A DNA stretch of 8,677 nucleotides from Gallionellales bacterium CG03_land_8_20_14_0_80_55_15. GTDB lineage: Bacteria; Pseudomonadota; Gammaproteobacteria; Burkholderiales; Gallionellaceae. This document shows, piece after piece, positions 1 to 6,589 of the stretch (position 1 is the stretch's first letter; the number at the start of each line of letters is the position of its first letter). The notes beneath the pieces were generated by a model. It was given only the letters and a program-made list of their open reading frames with translations, searched no databases and had not been told where the DNA came from. A program made the position numbers and the translations under genes. The DNA lies in assembly GCA_002780675.1 (NCBI GenBank), contig PEUR01000181.1, positions 1 through 8,677 of the forward strand. The letters are read 5' to 3'.

Positions 1-60
1 GAGCAGGCTAAAGAGATACAACTTGCATATGATCTGATCAAGAAGAGCAGGAATAACTGA
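1..60 (+). CDS. C-terminal end of a J-domain (DnaJ/DjlA-like) protein, partial
   Basis: The first 60 bases read without interruption in frame 1 and end in TGA, giving 19 residues of a gene that begins left of the window. The peptide contains AKEIQLAYDLIKKS, which resembles the last helix of J-domains. There a run like 'EIQQAYELIK' closes the fold, and DjlA-type co-chaperones end only a few residues later. If so, the protein is a DnaJ-family co-chaperone stimulating Hsp70 (DnaK), possibly the DjlA type with the J-domain at its C-terminus. Only 19 residues are visible and the HPD motif lies outside, so the call rests on this short match. It is the only plus-strand gene here and converges on the minus-strand debris that ends at 76. 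Confidence 0.55.
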   Translation, partial: EQAKEIQLAYDLIKKSRNN

Positions 61-75
61 CCGGCATCGAATGAT

Positions 76-174
76 TCATTTTGCGTCCCTCACGCAGCGG
101 AAGCCCAGCCAGTTGGCACCGCGCACTTCGTCCCTGGCCTTCGGTGTTCTGCGCGAGCGCGCCGCGTTTGCGCA
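76..174 (-). pseudogene. Remnant of an FGE/sulfatase-modifying-domain protein, C-terminal scrap
   Basis: On the minus strand a frame ending in TGA at 76-78 reads ...RTPKARDEVRGANWLGFRCVRDAK. The 'N-x-LGFRCVRD' ending is characteristic of the C-terminus of formylglycine-generating-enzyme (SUMF1/FGE) domains, where GFR followed by a short hydrophobic/Arg tail closes the fold. Members are normally about 250-300 residues. Here the recognisable part is about 30 residues, and in-frame stops lie upstream at about 205-226, so the rest is gone. It is therefore a truncated relic, not a working gene. The family match is from memory of the motif and has not been searched. The end converges with the plus-strand gene ending at 60. 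Confidence 0.4.
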
Positions 175-226
175 AGTACGAATTGAGCTCGTCAGCAAGA
201 AAAGTGATGGCTACGTCCAGCATCAT
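164..226 (-). pseudogene. Possible remnant of a DUF4255 (Pvc16-like) gene, N-terminal scrap
   Basis: In a different minus-strand frame, tandem ATG codons at 226-221 begin a peptide with MLDVAITFLADELNSYLRKR. The 'FLxxELNxYL' pattern close to the start resembles the N-terminus of DUF4255 proteins, a family found in contractile injection system clusters (Pvc16/Afp16 type). After about 21 residues the frame loses the resemblance and enters the same DNA that encodes the FGE-like C-terminus in another frame, which suggests a deletion junction at about 164-174. A run of seven G precedes the ATG codons where a ribosome binding site would sit. The frame stays open to position 38, so a 60-odd-residue chimeric peptide could in principle be made. 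I consider debris more likely. The family assignment is weak. Confidence 0.28.
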
Positions 227-599
227 GCCCCCCCGGTGTTCGGCTGTAGGTTCAGAGTGTGAGCAGGGAGTGATGCCAGGTGATAACGTGAGATAAACCA
301 CGATGAGTGGTTATGGGAACGGGCGATTTTGCAAGAGATGAATACATTGGTTTCCCCTTGTTAAACAAGCTACTGGCGTCAAATTTCCGGCAGATTGGAA
401 ATTCATTTGACCGGACGGCTATTGTGTCACCGTCCTCACTTTTAGTATTCACTCCGTCCCGTTAGCGCTTGAATATTGCGAACGGGCGGTGAATGTGTCG
501 AAGCGCCTTGTGCCAGTCTCCTGTGCTGGGGAACCTGCTGTGAGCCTTACGCCGTGCGTGCGGTGTAATGTGCGTGGAGCGGGAGTACAAGTGGGCAGA
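227..599. other. Non-coding stretch without a recognisable gene
   Basis: No frame here gives a recognisable protein. The open frames are short (61-66 residues), start at GTG, lack a properly placed ribosome binding site and match no family I know. Two short inverted repeats are present: AACCAC/GTGGTT at 296-301/307-312 (5-base loop) and GGACGG/CCGTCC at 413-418/430-435 (11-base loop). Neither is followed by a T-tract on either strand, so I do not call them terminators. If the promoter-like sequence at 600-629 is active, this stretch would be an untranslated leader or a non-coding transcript. Confidence 0.5.
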
Positions 600-629
600 A
601 CCATAGCACGTTTAATTTGCGACAGTCAA
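600..629 (-). promoter_or_regulatory. Sigma-70-like promoter facing the gene debris
   Basis: Read on the minus strand, TTGACT (629-624) matches five of six bases of the -35 consensus. An 18-base spacer separates it from TATGGT (605-600), a fair -10 box. Transcription would start near 593 and run left into the stretch holding the FGE-like and DUF4255-like scraps, not into any intact gene. It may be the orphaned promoter of a deleted gene or may drive a small RNA. The prediction rests on sequence match only. Confidence 0.35.
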
Positions 630-640
630 TGTTATTTTTT

Positions 641-660
641 CCTGTCATTGTTTGACAAGG
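641..660. repeat. Short imperfect hairpin downstream of the GGDEF-EAL gene
   Basis: CCTGTCA (641-647) pairs with TGACAAGG (653-660) with one bulged A and a five-base loop. It lies about 40 bases past the stop of the GGDEF-EAL gene. On the minus strand it is followed by A residues rather than T residues, so it is not a standard intrinsic terminator. It could still stabilise the 3' end of the transcript. It sits immediately upstream of the -35 box at 624-629. Confidence 0.3.
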
Positions 661-699
661 CATTGCGGGGGTGAGGAGGGCGAAGCGTCGTGCAGAGGA

Positions 700-3600
700 T
701 CAGGAAGTCAGGGTTTTTCCGCTACGCAGCAATTCGGTAAATTCCGGGGCGGACAGCGCCTTGCTGAATAAATACCCTTGCAGTTCATCGCAGTTATTGG
801 TGCGCATAAAAGCCAGTTGCGTCTCGTTCTCTACCCCCTCGGCTATCACGCTGAGCTTCAGACGATGCGCCAGGTTGATGATGACGGAGGCAATCTCGGC
901 ATCGCCCGGATCGGCAATCATGCCGCGTACAAAAGATTGATCTATTTTCAGGCTGTCTATCGGGAAGCGGCGCAGGTAAGCGAGGTTGGAATAGCCCGTG
1001 CCAAAGTCGTCCAGTGACAGCTTGACACCGATATTCTTGAGTTTTTGCATGGTTTCGATGGCGCGTTCCGGTTCGTGCATCAGCATGCTTTCATTCAGTT
1101 CCAGCTCCAGATGTCGTCCGTCAATCTGGTATTTTTGCAGACTTTCTGCAACCAGCTTGTCGAGATTGCCATTGCGGAATTGCCGCGCGGAAATATTTAC
1201 GGCGATATGCACATTGTCCAGCCCGTCATCCAGCCACTGGCGGATTTGCTGACAGGCACGATCCAATACCAGATTGCCGATGGTGAGTATTACGCCTGTT
1301 TTTTCGGCCAGCGGAATGAATTCGGCGGGCGACATCAGCGTGCCATCCGGTTTTTGCCAGCGTATCAGGGCTTCTACGCCACAGATTTTCCCCGTGTGTA
1401 AATCAATTTTTGCCTGATAGTGCAGCAGCAGTTCGTTATGCAGCAGGGCGCGGCGCAAGTCGTTTTCCATCTCCAGTTTGTGGCGGGCATCGGCATTCAA
1501 TTCGCTGGTGTAAAACGAGAACTGGTTGCGGCCATTTTCCTTGGCGAAATACATGGCGGCATCCGCATTCTTCATCAGTTCCGTCACGGTGTTGCCGTCA
1601 TCCGGGAACAAGCTGATGCCGATGCTGCCGCCGATAAAGACTTCATGCTGGCCGGACAGCATGAAGGGTTCGCCCAGGGCGGCGATGATGTCGCGCGCCA
1701 GCACTGCCGCATCCTGGGCATCGCTCAGGGTGTTCGCCAGCAAGATGAATTCATCGCCGCCCAGACGTGCCAGCATGTCGCCTTCACGCAAACGTGCTGC
1801 AAGGCGTTCTGCGACCTGACATAACAACTCGTCGCCGACCGGATGGCCGAAGCTGTCGTTGACGATTTTGAAACGATCCAGATCAATGAACAGCACGGCA
1901 AGATTCTGCCCGTGCCGATGCGCCTGTTCAATTTCCTGTTTGATCCGGGTTTCCACCATGCTGCGATTGGGCAAGCGGGTCAGCGCATCGTGGTGTGCCA
2001 TGAAATCGAGCTGTGCCTGTTGCCGTTTCAGTTCGCTGATGTCCGCGAATACCCCGACGTAACGTACAGGTTCCTGCTGCTCGTTGTAGATGGTGCTGAT
2101 GGTCAGCCATTGCGGATAAATTTCACCGCTCTTGCGCCGATTCAATATCTCGCCTTGCCAGTGGCCGTCTCGCAATAATTGTTGCCACAACATTGCGTAG
2201 AAGGCTTGATCCTTATGGCCTGAATGGAGGATGGCGGGATTCTTGCCGATCAGTTCCTCTTCAGTGTAGCCGGTGATGGCTAAACAAGCCCGATTGACGG
2301 CGATGATGCGCGGGGTGAGGTCAGTAATCATCACCCCTTCGTGGGTGCTTTCCATCACGGCGGCGGCTTCGCGCAGCCTGTCCTCATAGTGTTTTCGGTC
2401 GGTAATTTCGACAAAACTGGTGGTCAGTGCCGCTTGCCCGTCAAAGTCCATGACGCGACCGGACAGCAGTACCCAGATGATTTTCCCGCCTGACTTGTAA
2501 AGCTGGACTTCATAGTCGGTGACCAGTCCCTTTTCCAGTACGGCAGAGACGAAGCGATCACGCTCTTCGGGGTGGACGTAAAACAGGGCGGCGGGTTTAC
2601 CGATGCCCTGTTCCCGGCTGATGCCAAACATCAACTGGGCGCGATCATTGCCGTACAGTAACGAGCCATCCGCAAGGCTGCTGATGACCACAGGGAAAGG
2701 GGCGGATTCGACCAGCGTGCGATAACGGGTTTCGCTGTTTTGCAGGGAGGTCGTCAGGGCGAGACGTTGCGTTTCGGTTTTGTCCTTCGCGATACTGATG
2801 CCTGCCAGCCTGGCAAACTCTTTGAGTAGATTGAGTTTGGTCTGGCCAGGAAAATGGGGGTGGACAAAATAGACGGTAAAGATGCCCAGCACATTGTCCT
2901 GTCCGTCCTTGATCGGTGTAGCGGTACAGGCGCGGAATCCGGCGCGTTCTGCCAGTTCGCGAAAAGGAACGCAACGGGGATGGCTTTGCACATCTTCGAT
3001 AATGACCGTTTCACCGCTAAAGGCTGCCATTTCGCAGATGCTGGCATCAGAATTGGCTTGCAGTCGTTCGATTGCGCTCGCGTAAAAATCCGGCAGACTG
3101 GGCGCAATGACCTGTCTGAGCAAGCCGGTAGTTGCATCCAGTTGCAGCACCGAGGCACGAATGATGGGGAACAGGTTTTCCAGATGATGGATGATAGCCA
3201 GCATCATGTCCGGCAAGGGTTGGTTTGCGATGATCTTGTCCAGCACGTCAAGGCTGGCCGCTTGCATTTTTTCGAGCAGTTTGCGCTCGCTGATGTCCTG
3301 CATCACGGCGATGAAGTGCGTCATCTTGTCGTTTTCGGTGCGCACCGGGGTAATGGTCAGCTCTTCGGTGTAGAGCGTGCCGTCACGCCGTTTGTTGACC
3401 AGTTCGCCTTGCCACGCTTGCCCGCTGAGTATGGTCTGCCACAGCACTTCGTAAAACTCGCGAGATTGCAGTCCGGACTTGATCAGGTCTTTGGGTCGCC
3501 TGCCGATCACTTCATCGCTGCTGTAGCCTGACAAATTGGAAAAAGCCGCATTTGCCCATTGAATGATGCCCTCTGTGTCGGTAATCAAGATGGCGTTTGC

Positions 3601-4509
3601 CGAGGCCTCCAGCGCAGTGCTGTGCAGTTTGTTCAGGAGGCATTGCTGGTTGAGCTGCAACATTTTACGACGTTGTTTTTTAATGGTTTCTTGCAGAAAC
3701 TTGACGTAATCTCCCCGCAGGGTGTTGACCAGGTTGTGGCGGTTGACGATGCCTGACAGCCTGCCCTGATCGGTTACGACCAGATTGCGGATTTTATTGC
3801 TCGCGAAGTGCTGGATGGCATGTTCCAGTGTCGTGTCGGGCGAGACGGTGATCAGCGGACAGGACATCACGCTGCCCACCGGGACACGGCCCGGTTCGCT
3901 GATGTCGAGTTCCAGCCTGACGGCATCGCGCTCGGTGAGAATGCCGACCGGTACGGCATCGCGCGTGACGACGATGCAGCTAAGCTGAAGCCGGTGCATC
4001 TGCTGTGCCGCAGTAGCGACCGTTTCGCCCTCATCAATAGTGGCAACATTGCGTGCCATGACACTGGCTACCGTCTTGAAAGCAGTTAATTCTTCCGAGC
4101 CGAGATGGAGCAGAAAAGCCTCTTCAGTGACAATGCCGAGCAGCCGGTTGTGTGCATCCGTGACGATCAAGTGACGTGAGCCGTGTTCCTGCAACAGGCG
4201 GAAAGCGTCGCGATAATCCATGTCAGGGCTGGCACAGAGCGGCGGTATTGTCATGACATCGGCCATGACCAGACCATCCAGTGCTTGCTGCCCGGCAAGC
4301 ACACGCAAGGCATCCTGTTCGGTGAAGATACCCAGTGGTTGATTTTTGCTGTTCACCGCGAGTACGCAACTGATGCGCAGCGCCGCCATCGTGGACAACA
4401 CTTCTCTGAGCGCAATACCCGTGGCAACGGTGATTACGTCTGGAGTAAGAATTTCACTGAGCTTGATTTTCTTCATGCTGTCCCGAACCCGCAAGAGTTT
4501 CGCCAGCAT
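700..4509 (-). CDS. CBS(x4)-PAS-GAF-PAS-PAS-GGDEF-EAL cyclic di-GMP signalling protein
   Basis: A 1269-residue cytoplasmic protein expected to make c-di-GMP from two GTP and to hydrolyse it to pGpG. Order: four CBS domains (about 17-74, 82-138, 146-202, 210-266; two Bateman pairs), a helical linker, PAS (295-410), GAF (415-585), PAS (596-705), PAS (711-830), GGDEF (839-1000) and EAL (1020-1262). GGDEF is intact at 917-921, with an RxxD inhibition site (REGD, 908-911) at the usual five-residue spacing. The EAL motif is at 1046-1048, and NISARQF, ELNES, DDFGTGYS, KIDQSF, AEGVEN and QGYLFS follow, so both activities look possible. No membrane segment is seen. PAS1 and PAS3 share an FYxxLW...WQGE pattern, suggesting internal duplication. 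The start is uncertain: ATG at 4509 has GGAG only one base away, while ATG at 4476 (residue 12) has GGGA at normal distance. The gene lies beyond the terminator at 4600-4630, so it probably has its own promoter, which I could not identify. Confidence 0.96.
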   Translation of the reverse strand: MLAKLLRVRDSMKKIKLSEILTPDVITVATGIALREVLSTMAALRISCVLAVNSKNQPLGIFTEQDALRVLAGQQALDGLVMADVMTIPPLCASPDMDYRDAFRLLQEHGSRHLIVTDAHNRLLGIVTEEAFLLHLGSEELTAFKTVASVMARNVATIDEGETVATAAQQMHRLQLSCIVVTRDAVPVGILTERDAVRLELDISEPGRVPVGSVMSCPLITVSPDTTLEHAIQHFASNKIRNLVVTDQGRLSGIVNRHNLVNTLRGDYVKFLQETIKKQRRKMLQLNQQCLLNKLHSTALEASANAILITDTEGIIQWANAAFSNLSGYSSDEVIGRRPKDLIKSGLQSREFYEVLWQTILSGQAWQGELVNKRRDGTLYTEELTITPVRTENDKMTHFIAVMQDISERKLLEKMQAASLDVLDKIIANQPLPDMMLAIIHHLENLFPIIRASVLQLDATTGLLRQVIAPSLPDFYASAIERLQANSDASICEMAAFSGETVIIEDVQSHPRCVPFRELAERAGFRACTATPIKDGQDNVLGIFTVYFVHPHFPGQTKLNLLKEFARLAGISIAKDKTETQRLALTTSLQNSETRYRTLVESAPFPVVISSLADGSLLYGNDRAQLMFGISREQGIGKPAALFYVHPEERDRFVSAVLEKGLVTDYEVQLYKSGGKIIWVLLSGRVMDFDGQAALTTSFVEITDRKHYEDRLREAAAVMESTHEGVMITDLTPRIIAVNRACLAITGYTEEELIGKNPAILHSGHKDQAFYAMLWQQLLRDGHWQGEILNRRKSGEIYPQWLTISTIYNEQQEPVRYVGVFADISELKRQQAQLDFMAHHDALTRLPNRSMVETRIKQEIEQAHRHGQNLAVLFIDLDRFKIVNDSFGHPVGDELLCQVAERLAARLREGDMLARLGGDEFILLANTLSDAQDAAVLARDIIAALGEPFMLSGQHEVFIGGSIGISLFPDDGNTVTELMKNADAAMYFAKENGRNQFSFYTSELNADARHKLEMENDLRRALLHNELLLHYQAKIDLHTGKICGVEALIRWQKPDGTLMSPAEFIPLAEKTGVILTIGNLVLDRACQQIRQWLDDGLDNVHIAVNISARQFRNGNLDKLVAESLQKYQIDGRHLELELNESMLMHEPERAIETMQKLKNIGVKLSLDDFGTGYSNLAYLRRFPIDSLKIDQSFVRGMIADPGDAEIASVIINLAHRLKLSVIAEGVENETQLAFMRTNNCDELQGYLFSKALSAPEFTELLRSGKTLTS

Positions 4510-4599
4510 ACTCCATAAGGGGCTGAAAAGTTGTTAGAACCCGAGTGAACGGCAGGGTTTTGGTGGTCAATAAGCGGCGGCATCAAGGTTCTGCTGGCG
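4510..4599 (-). other. Leader region of the GGDEF-EAL gene
   Basis: About 90 bases between the terminator and the start of the c-di-GMP gene, which should contain its promoter. A TTGACC lies in it on the minus strand but has no acceptable -10 box at 16-18 bases. An inverted repeat AACCC/GGGTT (4538-4542 and 4555-4559, 12-base loop) sits about 30 bases before the start. I see no riboswitch or operator that I can name. Confidence 0.3.
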
Positions 4600-4630
4600 A
4601 AAAAAAGGACACTCGCGAGTGTCCTTTTTT
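4600..4630 (-). terminator. Strong, symmetric intrinsic terminator
   Basis: GGACACT (4607-4613) and AGTGTCC (4618-4624) form a perfect stem around CGCG. It is flanked by seven A on the left and six T on the right, which lengthen the stem and give a U-tract in either direction. It starts 19 bases after the stop of the peptidyl-prolyl isomerase gene, so it should end the upstream gene set and insulate the c-di-GMP gene. Confidence 0.9.
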
Positions 4631-4649
4631 GCTGCATTACGGCAACGCG

Positions 4650-5432
4650 TTATTCGATTTTGGCCGTTGCGCGCAGGTCGGCAATCGCCTTTTGGATGGT
4701 TTGTTGTTGCAGACGTTGCTGCAACTGCGGTTTGAGCTCGTTGTAACCGGGTACTTTCAGTGAACGGACATCATCCAGTTTGATGACGTGCCAGCCGAAT
4801 TGCGTTTTGACCGGAATCTTGGTGTATTCGCCTTTTTTCAGGTTCAGCAAGGCGTTGGCGAAGGGTTCAACAAAATTCTTCGGCACAGTCCAGCCCAATG
4901 CGCCGCCCTGCGCCGCAGAACCGGTATCAATGGAGCTTTTCGCCAGTTGTTCAAATTTGGCTTTTTTGCCAAGTTTGGCAATGATGTCTTTCGCTTCGGC
5001 TTCGCTGGCTACCAGGATGTGACGCGCGTTGTATTCCTTGTCGCCGAGTTTGGCTTTGAGCGTTTCATAGGCTTTTTTGAGCTGGTCTTCGCCTACGGGA
5101 TTTTTCTTCAGGACATCCTGCACATAGGCGTTGACCAGCACCGTCTGTCTGGCGATTTCCATTTGCTGAACGACATCCGCCGTCTTGTCCAGACCGCTTT
5201 TGCTGGCTGCCTGCACCATCACTTCGCGGCTGATCAAGTCTTCACGGATGGCTTTGCGCAGTTCGGGGCTGTCAGGCTGGCCTTGCGCGACCGCGCCTTT
5301 TACGTTCATTTCAACGCGATCCTGAGCAATCGCTACGCCATTTACCACGGCGGCAGGCTTGTCAGCAGCAAAAGCTGGGGTAATGGTCAAGGCGGCCAGG
5401 ATGGCCAATGTTGCAAACTTGTTTGTTTTCAA
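4650..5432 (-). CDS. Secreted parvulin-type (PpiC/SurA-like) peptidyl-prolyl cis-trans isomerase
   Basis: A 260-residue periplasmic foldase that should catalyse cis-trans isomerisation of Xaa-Pro bonds in exported proteins. Residues 1-22 are a clear Sec signal peptide (MKTNKF, hydrophobic core, TPAFA then ADK). A helical N-terminal chaperone-like part follows. The rotamase (PpiC) domain lies at about 136-222, with the hallmarks ARHILV, GGALGW and QFGWHVIKL, then a Gln-rich C-terminal helix. I chose a TTG start at 5432-5430 because AAAGGA lies 8 bases upstream and the signal peptide then begins properly with MKTNK. An in-frame ATG at 5471 would add 13 residues, overlap bolA and spoil the signal peptide. 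The layout (short SurA-like N-part plus one parvulin domain) is common in betaproteobacteria. No lipobox cysteine is seen, so it is probably soluble. It is the last gene before the terminator. Confidence 0.93.
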   Translation of the reverse strand: MKTNKFATLAILAALTITPAFAADKPAAVVNGVAIAQDRVEMNVKGAVAQGQPDSPELRKAIREDLISREVMVQAASKSGLDKTADVVQQMEIARQTVLVNAYVQDVLKKNPVGEDQLKKAYETLKAKLGDKEYNARHILVASEAEAKDIIAKLGKKAKFEQLAKSSIDTGSAAQGGALGWTVPKNFVEPFANALLNLKKGEYTKIPVKTQFGWHVIKLDDVRSLKVPGYNELKPQLQQRLQQQTIQKAIADLRATAKIE

Positions 5433-5440
5433 GATGTTAG

Positions 5441-5446
5441 TCCTTT
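5441..5446 (-). promoter_or_regulatory. Ribosome binding site that fixes a TTG start
   Basis: AAAGGA on the minus strand, eight bases before the TTG at 5432-5430. It is the only good Shine-Dalgarno near the isomerase gene, and the ATG at 5471 has none, so it decides the start. Confidence 0.7.
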
Positions 5447-5467
5447 TAAAATAAATGCCTGAATAAA

Positions 5468-5731
5468 TCAAACGGTGTCGGGCGTGAGCGCCTGTATGTT
5501 GAGTGCGTGTATGTCGCGCTTCATCATTTCTCCCAGCGCGGAATATATCATACGGTGGCGCGCAATCGTAGTCTTGCCGATGAATTGCGCGCTGACGATG
5601 TGCAGCAAGTAATGACCTCCGCCCGCTTTCGCGCCGGCATGTCCGGCATGGAGAAAGCTCTCGTCCTCGATTTCCAGACTGAGCGGTTGCAGCACGGCAA
5701 GGCGTGCGCGCATCATTTGCAGGGTGTTCAT
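5468..5731 (-). CDS. bolA: BolA-family protein
   Basis: An 87-residue cytoplasmic BolA-like protein. Known members bind monothiol glutaredoxins through a shared [2Fe-2S] cluster, act in iron-sulfur and redox handling, and in enterobacteria also influence shape and biofilm genes as regulators. Visible hallmarks: a start-proximal helix, EDES (22-25), the signature HRMIYSALGE (59-68), and IHALNI (74-79) with His75 at the position of the family's invariant cluster-ligand histidine. A Gly/Ala-rich, His-containing loop lies at 28-41. E. coli BolA is about 105 residues; this protein lacks the longer C-terminal tail. The frame is open to 5842, but homology begins at Met 5731, ten bases after the yciI stop. 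No real Shine-Dalgarno precedes it, which suggests translational coupling to yciI. Confidence 0.9.
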   Translation of the reverse strand: MNTLQMMRARLAVLQPLSLEIEDESFLHAGHAGAKAGGGHYLLHIVSAQFIGKTTIARHRMIYSALGEMMKRDIHALNIQALTPDTV

Positions 5732-5745
5732 GACGGTTGGCTCAT
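5728..5745 (-). other. Five-codon ORF bridging yciI and bolA
   Basis: Minus-strand ATG at 5745-5743 overlaps the yciI stop as ATGA, encodes MSQPS, and ends at a TGA (5730-5728) that overlaps the bolA ATG (5731-5729), again as ATGA. This arrangement could pass terminating ribosomes from yciI to bolA, which has no Shine-Dalgarno of its own. Whether it is translated is unknown. Confidence 0.3.
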
Positions 5746-6044
5746 GCGGGCAGGGTTTTTTTGAAGGGGCGCACGCTGACGGTTTCATACACGCCGCTGG
5801 TGAGATAAGGTTCTGCATCCGCCCAGCTCTGCGCTTCGGCAAGCGAGGGGAATTCGGCCACGATCAGGCTACCTGTATAGCCCGCAGCACCCGGATCGTC
5901 GGCATCCACGGCGGGGAAAGGACCCGCCAGCAGCAAGCGGCCTTGCGCTTGGAGCGCCTGCAAGCGCGCCAGATGCGCGGGGCGCGATGCCACGCGCCTG
6001 GCCAGGCTGTCCGGGGCATCTTGTCCGATGATGGCGTAAAGCAT
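5742..6044 (-). CDS. yciI: YciI-family protein
   Basis: A 100-residue small cytoplasmic protein of the YciI (YCII/DGPF-related) family, close in length and pattern to E. coli YciI (98 residues). Shared stretches include RPAHLARLQ (21-29), GRLLLAGP (35-42), [11 protein letters not shown] (49-59), AEF (63-65), QSWADAEPY (72-80) and SVRPFKK near the end. The conserved His24 and the acidic ADAEPY segment form the putative active-site pocket; most members have DPY where this one has EPY. The structure is a ferredoxin-like dimer, but the physiological reaction is not established. The ATG overlaps the yciB stop by one base (TGATG), and a full AAGGAGGA lies six bases upstream inside the last codons of yciB, so the two are co-translated. 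Confidence 0.93.
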   Translation of the reverse strand: MLYAIIGQDAPDSLARRVASRPAHLARLQALQAQGRLLLAGPFPAVDADDPGAAGYTGSLIVAEFPSLAEAQSWADAEPYLTSGVYETVSVRPFKKTLPA

Positions 6045-6586
6045 CAGTTTTCCTCCTTCTTCTCATCCACATATTTCGCCAGCCAGGCACTTTGCCCGAT
6101 GATGAATACCAGCATCAAGCCGGTGAAGCCGAACAGCTTGAAATTGACCCAGGTGTCGGTGGAATAATTGAACGCCACATACAGATTGATAAAACCAAGT
6201 ACGGCAAAAAACAGGCTCCAGCCCAGATTCAGCCGATTCCATACCCGCACCGGCAGCGCCAGCTTTTCACCCAGCAAGGACTGCATCAGGTTCTTTTTGA
6301 AGAACAGATTCGAGCCCAGCAGGATCACCGAGAACAGCCAGTACAGCACGCTGGGTTTGAATTTGATGAAAGTTTCGTCGTGCAGGAATAGCGTCGCGCC
6401 GCCGAATACCCCGATGATGGCAAAACTCACCCACAGCATGGTGTCCACTTTGCCGTGCCGGACTTTCGTCCAGATAATCTGAAACACGGTGGCAACGATA
6501 GCGATTGCGGTGGCGACATAGATGCCCTTGATTTTGAAGGCGATAAAAAATAGCAGGACAGGAAACAGGTCAAACAGTAATTTCAT
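6044..6586 (-). CDS. yciB: YciB/IspZ inner-membrane septation protein A
   Basis: A 180-residue integral inner-membrane protein, almost the same length as E. coli YciB (179). The family is linked to normal septation and envelope synthesis and interacts with elongation and division proteins; its biochemical activity is not settled. The pattern matches across the whole length: [64 protein letters not shown]. About five membrane spans are seen at roughly 4-40 (one or two spans), 50-68, 80-97, 120-138 and 148-167, and the charged tail DEKKEEN is cytoplasmic or exposed. The start is three bases after the msrB stop with no good Shine-Dalgarno, implying coupling to msrB. In many proteobacteria it neighbours yciI and bolA, as here. 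Confidence 0.95.
   Translation of the reverse strand: MKLLFDLFPVLLFFIAFKIKGIYVATAIAIVATVFQIIWTKVRHGKVDTMLWVSFAIIGVFGGATLFLHDETFIKFKPSVLYWLFSVILLGSNLFFKKNLMQSLLGEKLALPVRVWNRLNLGWSLFFAVLGFINLYVAFNYSTDTWVNFKLFGFTGLMLVFIIGQSAWLAKYVDEKKEEN
6051..6058 (-). promoter_or_regulatory. Strong ribosome binding site for yciI inside yciB
   Basis: AAGGAGGA on the minus strand, six bases before the yciI ATG and read as part of the Lys-Glu-rich last codons of yciB. It is the best Shine-Dalgarno in the window. Confidence 0.8.
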
Positions 6587-6589
6587 GGT

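Noticed and set aside
228..234. Run of seven C (G on the minus strand) just before the ATG pair at 226-221, as a phase-variable switch
   Set aside because: Seven bases is short for slippage-based switching, and the downstream frame looks like debris, so there is no gene to switch.
296..312. AACCAC/GTGGTT hairpin as a terminator
   Set aside because: A six-base stem with no T-tract after it on either strand.
252..452. 66-codon minus-strand ORF after the promoter-like sequence
   Set aside because: It starts at GTG without a spaced ribosome binding site and its translation has no recognisable feature, so I did not call it a gene.
652..657. Perfect TTGACA on the plus strand as a promoter -35 box
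   Set aside because: No -10-like hexamer occurs 15-19 bases downstream, where the sequence is GC-rich, and no plus-strand gene follows.
2854..3531. Open frame of 225 codons on the plus strand
   Set aside because: Antisense shadow of the PAS/GAF part of the c-di-GMP gene; no start signal and no recognisable family.
4788..5462. Open frame of 224 codons on the plus strand
   Set aside because: Antisense to the peptidyl-prolyl isomerase gene, with a Phe/Gly-rich composition typical of a shadow frame.
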